A stretch of DNA of 40,874 bases from Acidimicrobiales bacterium (GTDB taxonomy: Bacteria > Actinomycetota > Acidimicrobiia > Acidimicrobiales > Iamiaceae). Where the stretch lies: NCBI GenBank assembly GCA_025463985.1, contig JAODBM010000053.1:1-40874 (forward strand), written 5' to 3'. The position numbers and the translations under genes are program-made. This document shows, piece after piece, positions 23,122 to 31,570 of this stretch (position 1 is the first letter of the stretch; the number at the start of each line of letters is the position of its first letter). The notes below the pieces were generated by a model. It was not told the origin of the DNA. It ran no database searches and saw only the letters and a list, made by a program, of their open reading frames with translations.

Positions 23122-24834
23122 ATGGGCACAGAACCCGGACCGGGCGCCCGTTCCACGCGGCGACGCGTGGGCATCGCGCTCCTCGCGGTGTGCCTCGTCG
23201 CCGCGGCCTGCGGTGGGAAGAAGGCGGGCAGCAGCGGGACCGGTGGTGCAGGCACGGCCGGGACGTCGTTGACCATGGACGTCGAGTCGGGGCTGCAAGG
23301 CGCCGGCACGCCGGTGCGTGGCGGACAGCTCGTGTACGGGCTCGAGGCCGACACCGACGGCGGCTTCTGCCTCACGGAGGGCCAGCTGGCCATCTCCGGG
23401 ATGATGGTCGTGCGGGCCGTCTACGACACGCTCACCATGCCGAACGCCAAGGGCGACTACGTGCCCTACCTGGCCAAGAGCGTCGACCACAACGCCGCCT
23501 ACACGTCGTGGACGATCACGCTGCGCCCCGGCATCACGTTCCACGACGGGTCGCCGCTGACCGCGCAGGTCGTCAAGAACAACCTCGACGCGTACCGCGG
23601 CAAGTACCCGGGCCGGTCGTCGCTGCTGTTCCTGTTCGTCCTCAGCAACATCGACTCGATCAGCACCACCGGGCCACTGTCGCTCGATGTGAAGATGAAG
23701 AAGCCGTGGGTGGCCTTCCCGGCCTACCTGTACAGCTCCTCGCGGATGGGGATCATGGCGCAGGCCCAGCTCGACGACAAGCAGACGTGTGACCGCAAGC
23801 TGATCGGCACCGGGCCGTTCAAGTTCGTGAGCTGGACGCCCCATCAGTCGCTCGTCGCGGTCCGCAACCCCGGCTACTGGCAGAAGGCGCCGGACGGCCA
23901 GCCGTACCCCTACGTCGATGGCATCACGTTCCGACCGATGCCGGACAGCACCGTGATGTTGAACGCGCTGCAGACCGGCGACGCCAACATCGCCCACACC
24001 TCGAGCGCCGCCGACATCGGCAAGTGGGACACGCTGAGGAAGTCGGGCGCCCTCAACCTGCTCGTCTCCGAGAAGTACGGCGAGGTGGCCTACACGCTGC
24101 TCAACTCGGCCCGGCCGCCGTTCAACGACATCCGCATGCGCAGGGCGCTCGCCATGGGCATCGATCGCAAGCTGCTGAACGCGATCTACAACAACGGCCT
24201 CCCGTCGCTCACCGACGGACCGTTCGCGCCCGGGAGCCCGGGCTACGTGAAGGACCCCGGCTTCCCCAAGTTCGACCCGGTGGCGGCCAAGAAGCTCGTG
24301 GACGCCTACCGGGCCGAGGGCAAGGACCCGACGTTCACCTTCACCAACGACGCGTCGCCCACCGGAATCCGCCTCGCCGAGCTCATGCAGGAGCAGGCCA
24401 AGAAGGTCGGCATCACGGTCAACATCAACACCGAGGACCAGGCGAAGACCATCAACGACGCCATCGGTGGCACGTTCCAGGCCCAGGGCTGGCGCAACCA
24501 CCCCGGCGGCGACCCCGACACCCAGTACGTGTGGTGGTACGGCATCTCCAACCCGGTCAACTTCGGCCGGTTCAACGATCCCGTGATCAACAAGCTGCTG
24601 GACGATGCCCGGGCCGAGCCCGATCCGGCCAAGCGCATCCAGATGTACGAGTCCGTGACGCGCGAGTTCGCGGCCCAGGTGTGGAACGTGTGGACCTGGC
24701 TGGCCCCGTGGGCGATCGCCGAGCGCCCGAACGTGCACGGCATCCTCGGGCCGAAGCTGCCGGGCGGCAGCGATCCAAACCCCGGCCTGGCCACCGGGCA
24801 CTCGCTCCTCGGTCTCTGGATCTCCAAGAGCTGA
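23122..24834 (+). CDS. ABC transporter family-5 substrate-binding lipoprotein (orphan)
   Basis: A 570-residue extracellular solute-binding protein of the dipeptide/oligopeptide/nickel family. A twin-Arg-like basic N-terminus and hydrophobic core end in LVAAAC with lipid Cys 30, followed by a Gly/Ser/Thr linker. Family segments include LVYGLEADTDGGFCLT, WTITLRPGITFHDGSPLTAQVVKNN, GTGPFKFVSW, and MRRALAMGIDRKLLNAIY. Substrates of this family range from peptides to sugars and other small molecules. No permease or ATPase genes are near, so it must dock on a transporter encoded elsewhere. GAGGTGG at 23110 precedes ATG 23122; the frame is open further upstream but without a leader. Confidence 0.93.
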   Translation: MGTEPGPGARSTRRRVGIALLAVCLVAAACGGKKAGSSGTGGAGTAGTSLTMDVESGLQGAGTPVRGGQLVYGLEADTDGGFCLTEGQLAISGMMVVRAVYDTLTMPNAKGDYVPYLAKSVDHNAAYTSWTITLRPGITFHDGSPLTAQVVKNNLDAYRGKYPGRSSLLFLFVLSNIDSISTTGPLSLDVKMKKPWVAFPAYLYSSSRMGIMAQAQLDDKQTCDRKLIGTGPFKFVSWTPHQSLVAVRNPGYWQKAPDGQPYPYVDGITFRPMPDSTVMLNALQTGDANIAHTSSAADIGKWDTLRKSGALNLLVSEKYGEVAYTLLNSARPPFNDIRMRRALAMGIDRKLLNAIYNNGLPSLTDGPFAPGSPGYVKDPGFPKFDPVAAKKLVDAYRAEGKDPTFTFTNDASPTGIRLAELMQEQAKKVGITVNINTEDQAKTINDAIGGTFQAQGWRNHPGGDPDTQYVWWYGISNPVNFGRFNDPVINKLLDDARAEPDPAKRIQMYESVTREFAAQVWNVWTWLAPWAIAERPNVHGILGPKLPGGSDPNPGLATGHSLLGLWISKS

Positions 24835-24842
24835 CGGGCGCA

Positions 24843-24878
24843 CGCGGCGCCCTCGATCACCGGGTGGGCGGCGCCGCG
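24843..24878. terminator. GC-rich hairpin between convergent genes
   Basis: CGCGGCGCC (24843-24851) pairs perfectly with GGCGCCGCG (24870-24878) across an 18-base loop. It lies in the 45-base space between the stops of the solute-binding protein and the convergent diguanylate cyclase, a fitting place for a shared terminator. There is no T-run, as is common in high-GC actinobacteria. Confidence 0.5.
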
Positions 24879-24879
24879 A

Positions 24880-26298
24880 TCATCCCGCCGGCACCGGGGC
24901 GCGCCCCGGGCGCCGCGTCGCGGTCTCGTGATCGGCGGGCGCGGCGGCGGTCACGGTGACGCCGGCGTCGTGCGCGAGGTCGTCGCGCACGTTGCTCTCG
25001 CGCGTCACGATGCGGTCGCGGCCGCTGCGCTTGGCCTCGAAGAGGGCGGCATCGGCGCGTGCCAGGGCGGTCGGCAGCTCTTCACCCGCCAGCGCGGCGA
25101 CGACGCCGAAGCTGGCGGTCACGGCGGGGATGCCGGCACCGGCCACGGCGCGAGCGATCTCGCCGCGGACCTTCTCCATGAGCGCGCTCGCGTCGCTCGC
25201 CGTGCATCCGGGCAGCACGATGGCGAACTCCTCGCCGCCGTGGCGGCTCACCAGGTCCTGCGTCCGCAGCCCGGCCTGCAGCGTGCGCGCGAACAGCCGG
25301 AGCGCCCGGTCGCCCGTCTCGTGGCCATGGGCGTCGTTGAGGCGCTTGAAGTGGTCGAGGTCGGCCATGACCACGGCGAAGGGCACGTCGGCCTCGCGCA
25401 GGATCCGCACCTTGTTCTCGAGCGACCGGCGATTGAGCAACCCGGTGAGGCTGTCGGTGGCGGCCTGCAGCCGGGTGTCGGCGACCATGCGCAGGAGGCC
25501 GATCCGCGCCCCGGCCAGGTTGGCGAGCGTGCCGAGATCGTGGACGGCCTCGTCGCGGAGCGGGGCGAAGGGCTCGGAGGTGGCGTGGATGACCCCCACC
25601 GTGCGGCCCATGATCGACACCGGGACGCACACCGCGGAGCACCGGCCCTGCGCCCGCCCGCGGAGCTTCGGGCAGGCGTCGAGCGCGTCGCTGTCGGGGA
25701 ACCGCTGGATCTGCGCCCGACGGGCGGCCGGGCAGTGGTCGGGCGAGCTGATGCTGCAAGCCGGCGGCTCGGCCTCCGACGACACGGCCATCCGCGTCAG
25801 ATGGGCGTGGCTGTTGTCGGCGAGGAGGAGCTCGGCCGGAAGCCCGGGCAGCGTCGTGAGGAACGAGCGCTCGACCACGTCGATCACCTCGGCCTCGCCT
25901 TCGGCCATCTCGAGGGCGCTGGCCAGCCGGGTCTCGAACTCCTGGCGGTGCGCCTGCGCCTCACGCCGCTCGGCCGCGCGCCCGGCGGCGGAGAGGGCCT
26001 CGGTCATCTGCCGCTCGAGCCCGTCCATCAGCTCCATGGTGCTCGACTGCTGACGCCGGCCCGTCCGCCACATGAAGAAGACCAGCGGCGCGGCGCTCAC
26101 GCCCATGATCGTCGCGGCGAGCACGTACATCGGCAGCCCCGCCGTGAACCACGACGCGACGGTGGCGCTGGGGATGATCAGCGCCGGGATGAGGACGAGC
26201 CCGAGCACGGAGAGGACGCCGGACAGCCGCTCGGCACGCAGCGCTGAGGTCTTCCACGCGGCCTTCGTGGCGATGAGGCCAGTCGTCTCTTCGGTCAT
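24880..26298 (-). CDS. Membrane-bound GAF-GGDEF diguanylate cyclase
   Basis: A 472-residue c-di-GMP synthase. Two hydrophobic helices (about 27-47 and 53-76) anchor it, a charged coiled region follows (about 85-125), then a GAF-like sensor (about 135-270) with several Cys and His (C181, H188, C190, C209, C220, C224) that could bind metal or sense redox. The GGDEF domain (about 280-440) has the active-site GGEEF at 354-358 and the inhibitory-site RxxD as RTQD at 345-348, so feedback control is likely. The tail is low-complexity. ATG 26298 is preferred to the longer frame because GGAGGAGCG precedes it. Probably supplies c-di-GMP to PilZ proteins such as the one at 20.8 kb. Confidence 0.92.
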   Translation of the reverse strand: MTEETTGLIATKAAWKTSALRAERLSGVLSVLGLVLIPALIIPSATVASWFTAGLPMYVLAATIMGVSAAPLVFFMWRTGRRQQSSTMELMDGLERQMTEALSAAGRAAERREAQAHRQEFETRLASALEMAEGEAEVIDVVERSFLTTLPGLPAELLLADNSHAHLTRMAVSSEAEPPACSISSPDHCPAARRAQIQRFPDSDALDACPKLRGRAQGRCSAVCVPVSIMGRTVGVIHATSEPFAPLRDEAVHDLGTLANLAGARIGLLRMVADTRLQAATDSLTGLLNRRSLENKVRILREADVPFAVVMADLDHFKRLNDAHGHETGDRALRLFARTLQAGLRTQDLVSRHGGEEFAIVLPGCTASDASALMEKVRGEIARAVAGAGIPAVTASFGVVAALAGEELPTALARADAALFEAKRSGRDRIVTRESNVRDDLAHDAGVTVTAAAPADHETATRRPGRAPVPAG

Positions 26299-26414
26299 CG
26301 CTCCTCCGAGCACCAAGGATCGCCCCGGCCGTGTGCACTCGGAGACCCATCGGCCACCCACCGTGGTTTCAACCCTGGCCGCGCGGATCGTCGGGGCGGC
26401 GGTGCTCGTGCGCG

Positions 26415-26885
26415 TCAGGCGCGCTTGGCCACGGTGCGGTCCAAGATGCCGAGCGTGGCGCGGAGCGCTCCCTCGGAGAGGATCGGGAAGATGTTGGCCT
26501 CCCTCCAGACCGGGTCGATCGACGACCAGTCGTAGTAGGAGGTCACGAGCGTCGCCCCCTCGACCGGCTCGAGCGTGTAGCCGTAGACGTGGCCGATCGG
26601 TGGGCGGATCTCGCCGAGGATCGTCCAGGCGATCTCGCGGTCCGGGACGAACGTCGTGATCGTGACCGTGACGTCGTAGCGGCCCATCGGATAGTCGTTG
26701 AGGGCTTCGCGGTCCATGTGGACGACGAAGCTGTCGCCGACCGCGGCAGCCGGGTCACCGGTGGCGGCCTGCAACATGCCCGAGCTGTCGATCGCGACGT
26801 GGCCCTGCGGGTCGCAGAGGAGCGCGAAGATCGTTGCCGGATCCGCCTCGATGGTGCGCTGGACTTCCATGCGCTCAGTCGTCAT
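26415..26885 (-). CDS. SRPBCC-family protein
   Basis: A 156-residue START/Bet v1-like (SRPBCC, polyketide-cyclase-type) domain protein. The opening ERMEVQRTIEADPATIFALLCDPQGHVAID is the usual first strand and helices, followed by the barrel strands RYDVTVTITTFVPDREIAWTIL and HVYGYTLEPVEGATLVTSYYDW, and the long C-terminal helix SEGALRATLGILDRTVAKRA. These proteins bind hydrophobic ligands, and some act as cyclases or aromatases; nothing here fixes the ligand. The frame continues upstream but ATG 26885 starts the domain. Divergent from a nitroreductase gene; 116 bases separate it from the cyclase gene downstream. Confidence 0.88.
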   Translation of the reverse strand: MTTERMEVQRTIEADPATIFALLCDPQGHVAIDSSGMLQAATGDPAAAVGDSFVVHMDREALNDYPMGRYDVTVTITTFVPDREIAWTILGEIRPPIGHVYGYTLEPVEGATLVTSYYDWSSIDPVWREANIFPILSEGALRATLGILDRTVAKRA

Positions 26886-27036
26886 GTGCGCATCCTTCCA
26901 TCCGCAACGGTCGCCGCGGCGGGCGTGACGGCCCGGGCCACTCGCCGGCCAGCCGACACCAGCGCTGCACCTGATCGAGCGGCCGCGGGCATCCTTCCAC
27001 CAGGCCGACGCCGGCGCGGCGGTACGATCCGCGATC

Positions 27037-27699
27037 GTGCCGCCACTGCTGAACCTCGATCCTGACCAGCTCCTCTCCACCACCCGAGCCGTGCGCAAGC
27101 GACTCGACTTCGCCCGCCCGGTCGAGCCCGAACTGCTGCGCGAGTGCTTCGAGATCGCCGCGCAGGCGCCCACCGGTGGAAACAGCCAGGGGTGGCACTT
27201 CATCGTCGTCACCGACGAGGGCACGCGCCGACAGCTGGGCGAGTGGTACGCCGAAGGCTTCGCGCTGATGTACGGCGACCCCGACGCGGTCGTCGCCAAC
27301 CTCCCGCCCGACGATCCGGGCTACGTGGCGGCCACCAAGCGCGTGATCAGCTCGGCGCAGTACCTGGCCGACCACATGGGCGAGGCGCCGGTGCACGTGA
27401 TCCCCTGCATCGAGGGCCGCACCGACAAGGCGCCGTTGGCCATGCAGGCCGGCGTCTGGGGCTCGCTGCTGCCCGCGGTGTGGAGCTTCATGCTGGCGGC
27501 CCGCGCCCGTGGCCTGGGCACGTGCTGGACCACCCTGCACCTGATCCACGAGCAGAAGGCGCAGGAGCTGCTCGGCATCCCGGACCACGTCATGCAGGCC
27601 GCCTTGATCCCGGTCGCCCACACGCTCGGGGGCACCGACTTCAAGCCCGGCGCTCGCCGCGACCTCGACCGGATGATCCACACGAACACCTGGTCATAG
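27037..27699 (+). CDS. Nitroreductase-family flavoprotein
   Basis: A 220-residue nitroreductase-fold protein. The signature VRKRLDFARPVEPELLRECFEIAAQAPTGGNSQGW contains the FMN-binding region, the central helix reads GVWGSLLPAVWSFMLAARARGLGTCWTTLHL, and the end has IPVAHTLGGTDFKPG. Many actinobacterial members reduce F420-linked or xenobiotic substrates; this one is unassigned. It starts at GTG 27037 without a strong Shine-Dalgarno. The PNPOx-like gene follows after 46 bases in the same direction, so the two flavoproteins probably form an operon. It is distinct in sequence from the nitroreductase at 5.1 kb. Confidence 0.9.
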   Translation: MPPLLNLDPDQLLSTTRAVRKRLDFARPVEPELLRECFEIAAQAPTGGNSQGWHFIVVTDEGTRRQLGEWYAEGFALMYGDPDAVVANLPPDDPGYVAATKRVISSAQYLADHMGEAPVHVIPCIEGRTDKAPLAMQAGVWGSLLPAVWSFMLAARARGLGTCWTTLHLIHEQKAQELLGIPDHVMQAALIPVAHTLGGTDFKPGARRDLDRMIHTNTWS

Positions 27700-27745
27700 C
27701 GCGGCCCCCGCGATGAACCTCCGGCGCTCGTAACGTCCACCGAAC

Positions 27746-28276
27746 GTGGAAGCGACGAACCTCGACGACATCTACGGGACGCCAGGCGTCGACTGGGAGC
27801 GCGTGACCGCGCGCCTCGACGAAGGCCTGACCCAGGCGCCGGGCAGCGGTGGCCTCACCCGCCACACGTGCTGGCTCGCGACGATCCGGCCGGACGGCAG
27901 CCCGCACGTCACGGGCGTCGGCGCGGTCTGGGCCGACGGCGCCTTCTGGTTCGAGACCGGCGCCGCCACCCGCAAGGGTCGCAACCTCGCCCGCGACCCG
28001 CGCTGCACCCTCAGCGTGGCCACGGAGGCGTTCGACCTGGTGGTCGAGGGCGAGGCGCACAAGGTCACCGACCCCGACACGGTGGCCGCGATGGCAGCCC
28101 GCTGGGCCGCGGAGGGGTGGCCCGTCCGTGTCGATGAATCCGGCCGGGCGTTGACCGCCGACTACAGCGCCCCCTCGGCTGGTCCACCGCCATGGTCCGT
28201 CTACCGCTTGGACATGCGCGCGGCGACCGCCGTCGCCACGATCGAACCCGGCGGCGCGACGCGGTGGCGCGCCTGA
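27746..28276 (+). CDS. Pyridoxamine 5-phosphate oxidase-fold (FMN/F420-binding) protein
   Basis: A 176-residue split-barrel protein. Core segments are HTCWLATIRPDGSPHVTGVGAVWADGAFWFETG, then ATRKGRNLARDPRCTLSVATEAFDLVVEGEAHKV, and a C-terminal strand WSVYRLDMRAATAVA. The AT(R/K)KGRNLARDP loop is frequent in actinobacterial F420- or FMN-dependent proteins of the PNPOx-like family; which cofactor is used is not certain. It starts at GTG 27746 and follows the nitroreductase gene, suggesting a shared redox role. It differs in sequence from the PNPOx-fold protein at 11.2 kb. Confidence 0.85.
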   Translation: MEATNLDDIYGTPGVDWERVTARLDEGLTQAPGSGGLTRHTCWLATIRPDGSPHVTGVGAVWADGAFWFETGAATRKGRNLARDPRCTLSVATEAFDLVVEGEAHKVTDPDTVAAMAARWAAEGWPVRVDESGRALTADYSAPSAGPPPWSVYRLDMRAATAVATIEPGGATRWRA

Positions 28277-28363
28277 GAGGGACGTCCCCGGCCTGCGCCG
28301 CTCCCGGCTGCCCTTGGATGCGCCGACGCCACAGAAGCGGCGGCGGGTCCCTAGGTTTGACGG

Positions 28364-30349
28364 ATGCCCGGCCTGCTCGATCACGTTCCCCGGCTGCTGA
28401 CGGCCGTCACGATCGTGGCGGCGGTCACGGGCGTCGGCCTAGCCGAGCCATCGGCCGCCGCCGTCCCGACGACGTCCACGGTGACCTCCCGGGTCTCGGT
28501 GTCGAGCGGCGGCAGGCAGTCTGACGGGGGTTTCGCTCCGAAGATCACGCCCGACGGTCGCTATGTGGTCTTCGAGATGGCGTTCCCGTCGTTCCCGGGC
28601 GCCGGGTCGTTCGGTCAGGTCTATCGGCGCGACCTCTCGACGAACACCACGGTGCTGGTCTCGCGGGCGCTCGATCCGAACGGGGTGCCCGACGGGGCGT
28701 CGAGCAACCCGAGCGTGAGCGACGACGGACGGTTCGTGGTCTTCGACTCGGGCGCCACCAACCTCGTCGCCGGCGACACCGGTGGCCACCAGGACGTGTT
28801 CCGGCGGGACGTGGTCGCCAACGTGACCCAGCGGGTCAGCGTCGCCACGAACGGCACCGCAGGCAACGGCGACAGCCAGTTCGCCACCATCGACGGCGCC
28901 GGCACCGAGATCGTCTTCGACTCGGCCGCCACCAACCTGGTCGCGCTCGACACGAACCAGGCCTACGACGTGTTCGTCCGCCACCTGGCCGCGAACACGA
29001 CGGACCGGGTCAGCGTGTCGACCGCGTCGGCGCAGGGCGACAGCCACAGCCAGTTCGCCATGATCAGCGGCGACGGGAACTGGGTGGTCTTCATGTCCCA
29101 GGCGACCAACCTCGTGCCCGGCGACACCAACGCCAAGTTCGACGTCTTCGTGCGCTCGCTCAAGGATTCGACCACGACGCGGGTGAGCGTCAAGGGCGCC
29201 ACCCAGGGCAACGGCCATTCCAAAGAGGTTTCCATCAGCGGCGACGGGTCGAAGGTCTCCTTCAACTCCGATGCGAGCAACCTGGTGGCCGGCGACACGA
29301 ACGGCCAGCAGGACTCGTTCGTCTGGACCCGGTCCAACGGCGCCCTCACCCGCGTCAGCACCGACTCGGCCGGCGGCCAGCTGGCCAAGGGGTCGCGCTT
29401 CAGCACCGCGCTCAGCCGCGACGGCACCGTCGTGGCCTGGTCGTCGGAGGACGCGAACGTGACGCTGCCGGCCGGCAACGGCATCGGCTCGAACGTCTAC
29501 ACGACGACGCTGGCGACCTCGGCCATGCGGCTGATCAGCGCCAACGCCGCCGGCCAGCCCGGCAACGGCCTCACGTTCCGGCTCTCGGCGGACCAGACCG
29601 GCCGGCGCGTGGCCTACGACTCGGCCTCGGCCACCCTGGTGCGCAACGACACGAACACGTCCGACGACGCGTTCGTCTCCGAGACCGGGGTGTCGTCCGC
29701 GCCGTTCAGCGACCTCTCGGGCTTCGTCACCCAGCAGTACAAGGACTTCGTCGGGCGCTCCCCCACGGCCACCGAGCTGGCCGAAGGAGTCGCGCAGATC
29801 CGCAACGGCGAGCAGCCTCCCAACCTCTACATCGTGAACAAGGCCGTTGCCGCGCCCTGGGCCGGGAGCCGCGCCCCGGTGCTGCGCCTGTACTGGGCGT
29901 TCTTCCTCCGCGAGCCCGATCAAGGCGGCTACGACTACTGGCTCGGCCAGTATTCGACTGGGGGCGGGCTCGCCGGCATCGCCGAGAAGTTCGCGCAGTC
30001 CGCCGAGTTCAAGAGCGCCTATGGGCCCCTGAGCGACCGCGAGTTCGTGCAGCGCGTCTACGTGAACGTGCTGACGCGCAAGGCCGACGACGCGGGGGTG
30101 ACGTATTGGGTCGACCAGCTGCAACACCACGGCCTGACCCGAGGTGGGCTGATGACCAAGTTCTCCGAGTCTCCCGAGGGCAAGCGCGTCCTGTCGCCGG
30201 TGACCAGCACGCTGCTCATCCACCTCGGCCTGATCCGCAAGATCCCGGACAAGGGGCTCTTCGACACGTGGCGCACCTCGCCGCTGCCGCCTTCCGCGCT
30301 CGTCGCGTTCCTCCGCGCGTCGGTGCCCTACACGAGCCGCTTCCCGTGA
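28364..30349 (+). CDS. Secreted TolB-like beta-propeller protein with C-terminal DUF4214
   Basis: A 661-residue exported protein. A signal peptide (about 1-33, ending near EPSAAA) is followed by about seven WD40-like PD40/TolB blades (about 40-450), each with a variant of SxDGxxVVFxSxATNLVxGDTNxxxDVFxRxL. Residues about 455-640 hold DUF4214 units (QYKDFVGRSPTATEL; LYWAFFLREPDQGGYDYWLGQYSTG; RVYVNVLTRKADDAGVTYWVDQLQ). DUF4214 is found in many actinobacterial and bacterial secreted proteins, with no firmly known role. It is probably an extracellular or surface binding protein. Its stop is 6 bases from the convergent HxlR gene. Confidence 0.88.
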   Translation: MPGLLDHVPRLLTAVTIVAAVTGVGLAEPSAAAVPTTSTVTSRVSVSSGGRQSDGGFAPKITPDGRYVVFEMAFPSFPGAGSFGQVYRRDLSTNTTVLVSRALDPNGVPDGASSNPSVSDDGRFVVFDSGATNLVAGDTGGHQDVFRRDVVANVTQRVSVATNGTAGNGDSQFATIDGAGTEIVFDSAATNLVALDTNQAYDVFVRHLAANTTDRVSVSTASAQGDSHSQFAMISGDGNWVVFMSQATNLVPGDTNAKFDVFVRSLKDSTTTRVSVKGATQGNGHSKEVSISGDGSKVSFNSDASNLVAGDTNGQQDSFVWTRSNGALTRVSTDSAGGQLAKGSRFSTALSRDGTVVAWSSEDANVTLPAGNGIGSNVYTTTLATSAMRLISANAAGQPGNGLTFRLSADQTGRRVAYDSASATLVRNDTNTSDDAFVSETGVSSAPFSDLSGFVTQQYKDFVGRSPTATELAEGVAQIRNGEQPPNLYIVNKAVAAPWAGSRAPVLRLYWAFFLREPDQGGYDYWLGQYSTGGGLAGIAEKFAQSAEFKSAYGPLSDREFVQRVYVNVLTRKADDAGVTYWVDQLQHHGLTRGGLMTKFSESPEGKRVLSPVTSTLLIHLGLIRKIPDKGLFDTWRTSPLPPSALVAFLRASVPYTSRFP

Positions 30350-30355
30350 ATGGCT

Positions 30356-31018
30356 TCAGGCGGACTCCGCGCTGACGATCGACGCCACCGGTGACTGGCG
30401 GAACGCGGCAAAGAACGCCTCGACGGCCTGCCGCGAACCGTCCAGCTCGACGCGGCCCGCACGCTGCGCCTCGAACAGCGAGGTGTGGCCGAGATAGGTC
30501 TGATAGAGCGCGGCACGGTCGGTGCGCAGGGTGACGTCGACCTCGAACCCCGGATCGGCGAGGCAGAGCGATGCTTCCTGCTCGATCACGATCCAATAGC
30601 GCTTCGGGTGGTCGGTGAACGGCACGTACACCGTGAAGCGCGGCCGCGGGATGTTCGTCGTGTCCATGCGCCGGTGCAGCCACCAGAGCAACAGGTCGGG
30701 GTCGAGCTCTTCCGCGGCCGGCTCGCCGAACGTCCAGCGCGCGCCCCAGGTGGCCAGACCGAACACGACCGGTTCGAGATCACGCCCGGCCTCGGTGAGC
30801 CGGTACGTGCCGTCGTCGGCTTGGTCGACGACACCGGCCGCTTGCAGCTGCCGGAGCCGCCGGCTGAGCAGGGCGCGTGAGAGCCCGGGATTGCCACGGA
30901 TCAGCTCGTTGAACCTCGAGGTGCCCGTGATCAGGTCGCGGATGATGTGGATCGTCCATCGGTCACCCAGGATCTCCGCTGATCGCGAGATGGGGCAGTA
31001 CTGACCATAAGGACCCAT
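30356..31018 (-). CDS. HxlR-family transcriptional regulator with C-terminal SCP2-like domain
   Basis: A 220-residue regulator. The N-terminal HxlR winged helix (about 1-100) starts with the diagnostic YGQYCPISRSAEILGDRWTIHIIRDLITG and continues through FNELIRGNPGLSRALLSRRLRQLQAAGVV. The C-terminal part (about 105-215) resembles a sterol-carrier-like ligand domain (FTVYVPFTDHPKRYWIVIEQEASLCLADPGFEVDVTLRTDRAAL), which could bind a lipophilic ligand. HxlR proteins with this two-part architecture are common in actinobacteria. It is divergent from the cupin gene across a GTTC-N7-GAAC palindrome, so it probably controls that pair. Confidence 0.92.
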   Translation of the reverse strand: MGPYGQYCPISRSAEILGDRWTIHIIRDLITGTSRFNELIRGNPGLSRALLSRRLRQLQAAGVVDQADDGTYRLTEAGRDLEPVVFGLATWGARWTFGEPAAEELDPDLLLWWLHRRMDTTNIPRPRFTVYVPFTDHPKRYWIVIEQEASLCLADPGFEVDVTLRTDRAALYQTYLGHTSLFEAQRAGRVELDGSRQAVEAFFAAFRQSPVASIVSAESA

Positions 31019-31033
31019 CGCCGGAGACTACCG

Positions 31034-31048
31034 GTTCAGTATTGGAAC
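31034..31048. promoter_or_regulatory. Inverted repeat between HxlR and cupin genes
   Basis: GTTC (31034-31037) and GAAC (31045-31048) flank a 7-base spacer (AGTATTG), 16 bases upstream of the HxlR start, in an AT-richer patch. This is a plausible HxlR operator overlapping its own promoter. Confidence 0.5.
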
Positions 31049-31143
31049 TATCCGGGGCCCACGGAGCCCGTCTCAATTGGACCTGTCAGCAGCCCGCGGC
31101 GCTCACCGAGCCCCGCAATGACACCGATCGAGACGAGGCCCAC

Positions 31144-31530
31144 ATGCGCATCACCAAGAACGCCATCCCCACCAAGATCGACGTGCCCGGCGCCGTGGCC
31201 CGGCAAGCCATCGGCTTCGGTGCCCTGGACGCAGGCTCGCCCCTCGGCGCCGAGTACTTCTCGCTCGGTGCCGGCACCGACATCGCGCCGCTCCTCGTCG
31301 GCTTGGAAGACGACGCGTGCCAAGCTCCCCATTGGGGGTTCATGGTCTCGGGCGAGGTGGTCGTGTCGTACGTCGACGGCACCGAGGAGACGTGCCGGGC
31401 CGACGACCTGTTCCATTGGCCGCCCGGACACAGCGTCCGCGTCGTCGACGACGCGGAGGTCATCCTCTTCAGCCCACAGCACGAGCACGGCGCCGTGATG
31501 GACCACATGATCGCCCGCATGGCCGGGTGA
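31144..31530 (+). CDS. Cupin-domain protein
   Basis: A 128-residue single-domain cupin. The barrel includes APHWGFMVSGEVVVSYVDGTEETCRADDLFHWPPGHSVRV, where H in PHWGF and H in FHWPPGH occupy conserved metal positions, and DHMIARMAG ends the protein. Such small cupins may bind a metal and a small ligand; no catalytic role can be assigned. ATG 31144 begins at the domain. It is divergent from the HxlR regulator and is followed after 40 bases by a TIGR03086 protein with an AAAGGAGT ribosome site, which suggests a two-gene operon. Confidence 0.85.
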   Translation: MRITKNAIPTKIDVPGAVARQAIGFGALDAGSPLGAEYFSLGAGTDIAPLLVGLEDDACQAPHWGFMVSGEVVVSYVDGTEETCRADDLFHWPPGHSVRVVDDAEVILFSPQHEHGAVMDHMIARMAG

Positions 31531-31570
31531 ACCCCGATCCGCATCCGCACCACGACAAAGGAGTCCGGAC

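Noticed and set aside
11197-24834. A CRISPR array, prophage or biosynthetic (PKS/NRPS) cluster in the accessory-looking block
   Set aside because: No regular direct repeats with spacers, no phage structural genes and no PKS/NRPS-type domains were seen; the enzymes are small oxidoreductases.
28439-30223. Leftward 594-residue frame with repeated His/Val-rich units
   Set aside because: The repeats are the antisense reading of the propeller repeats of the rightward gene.
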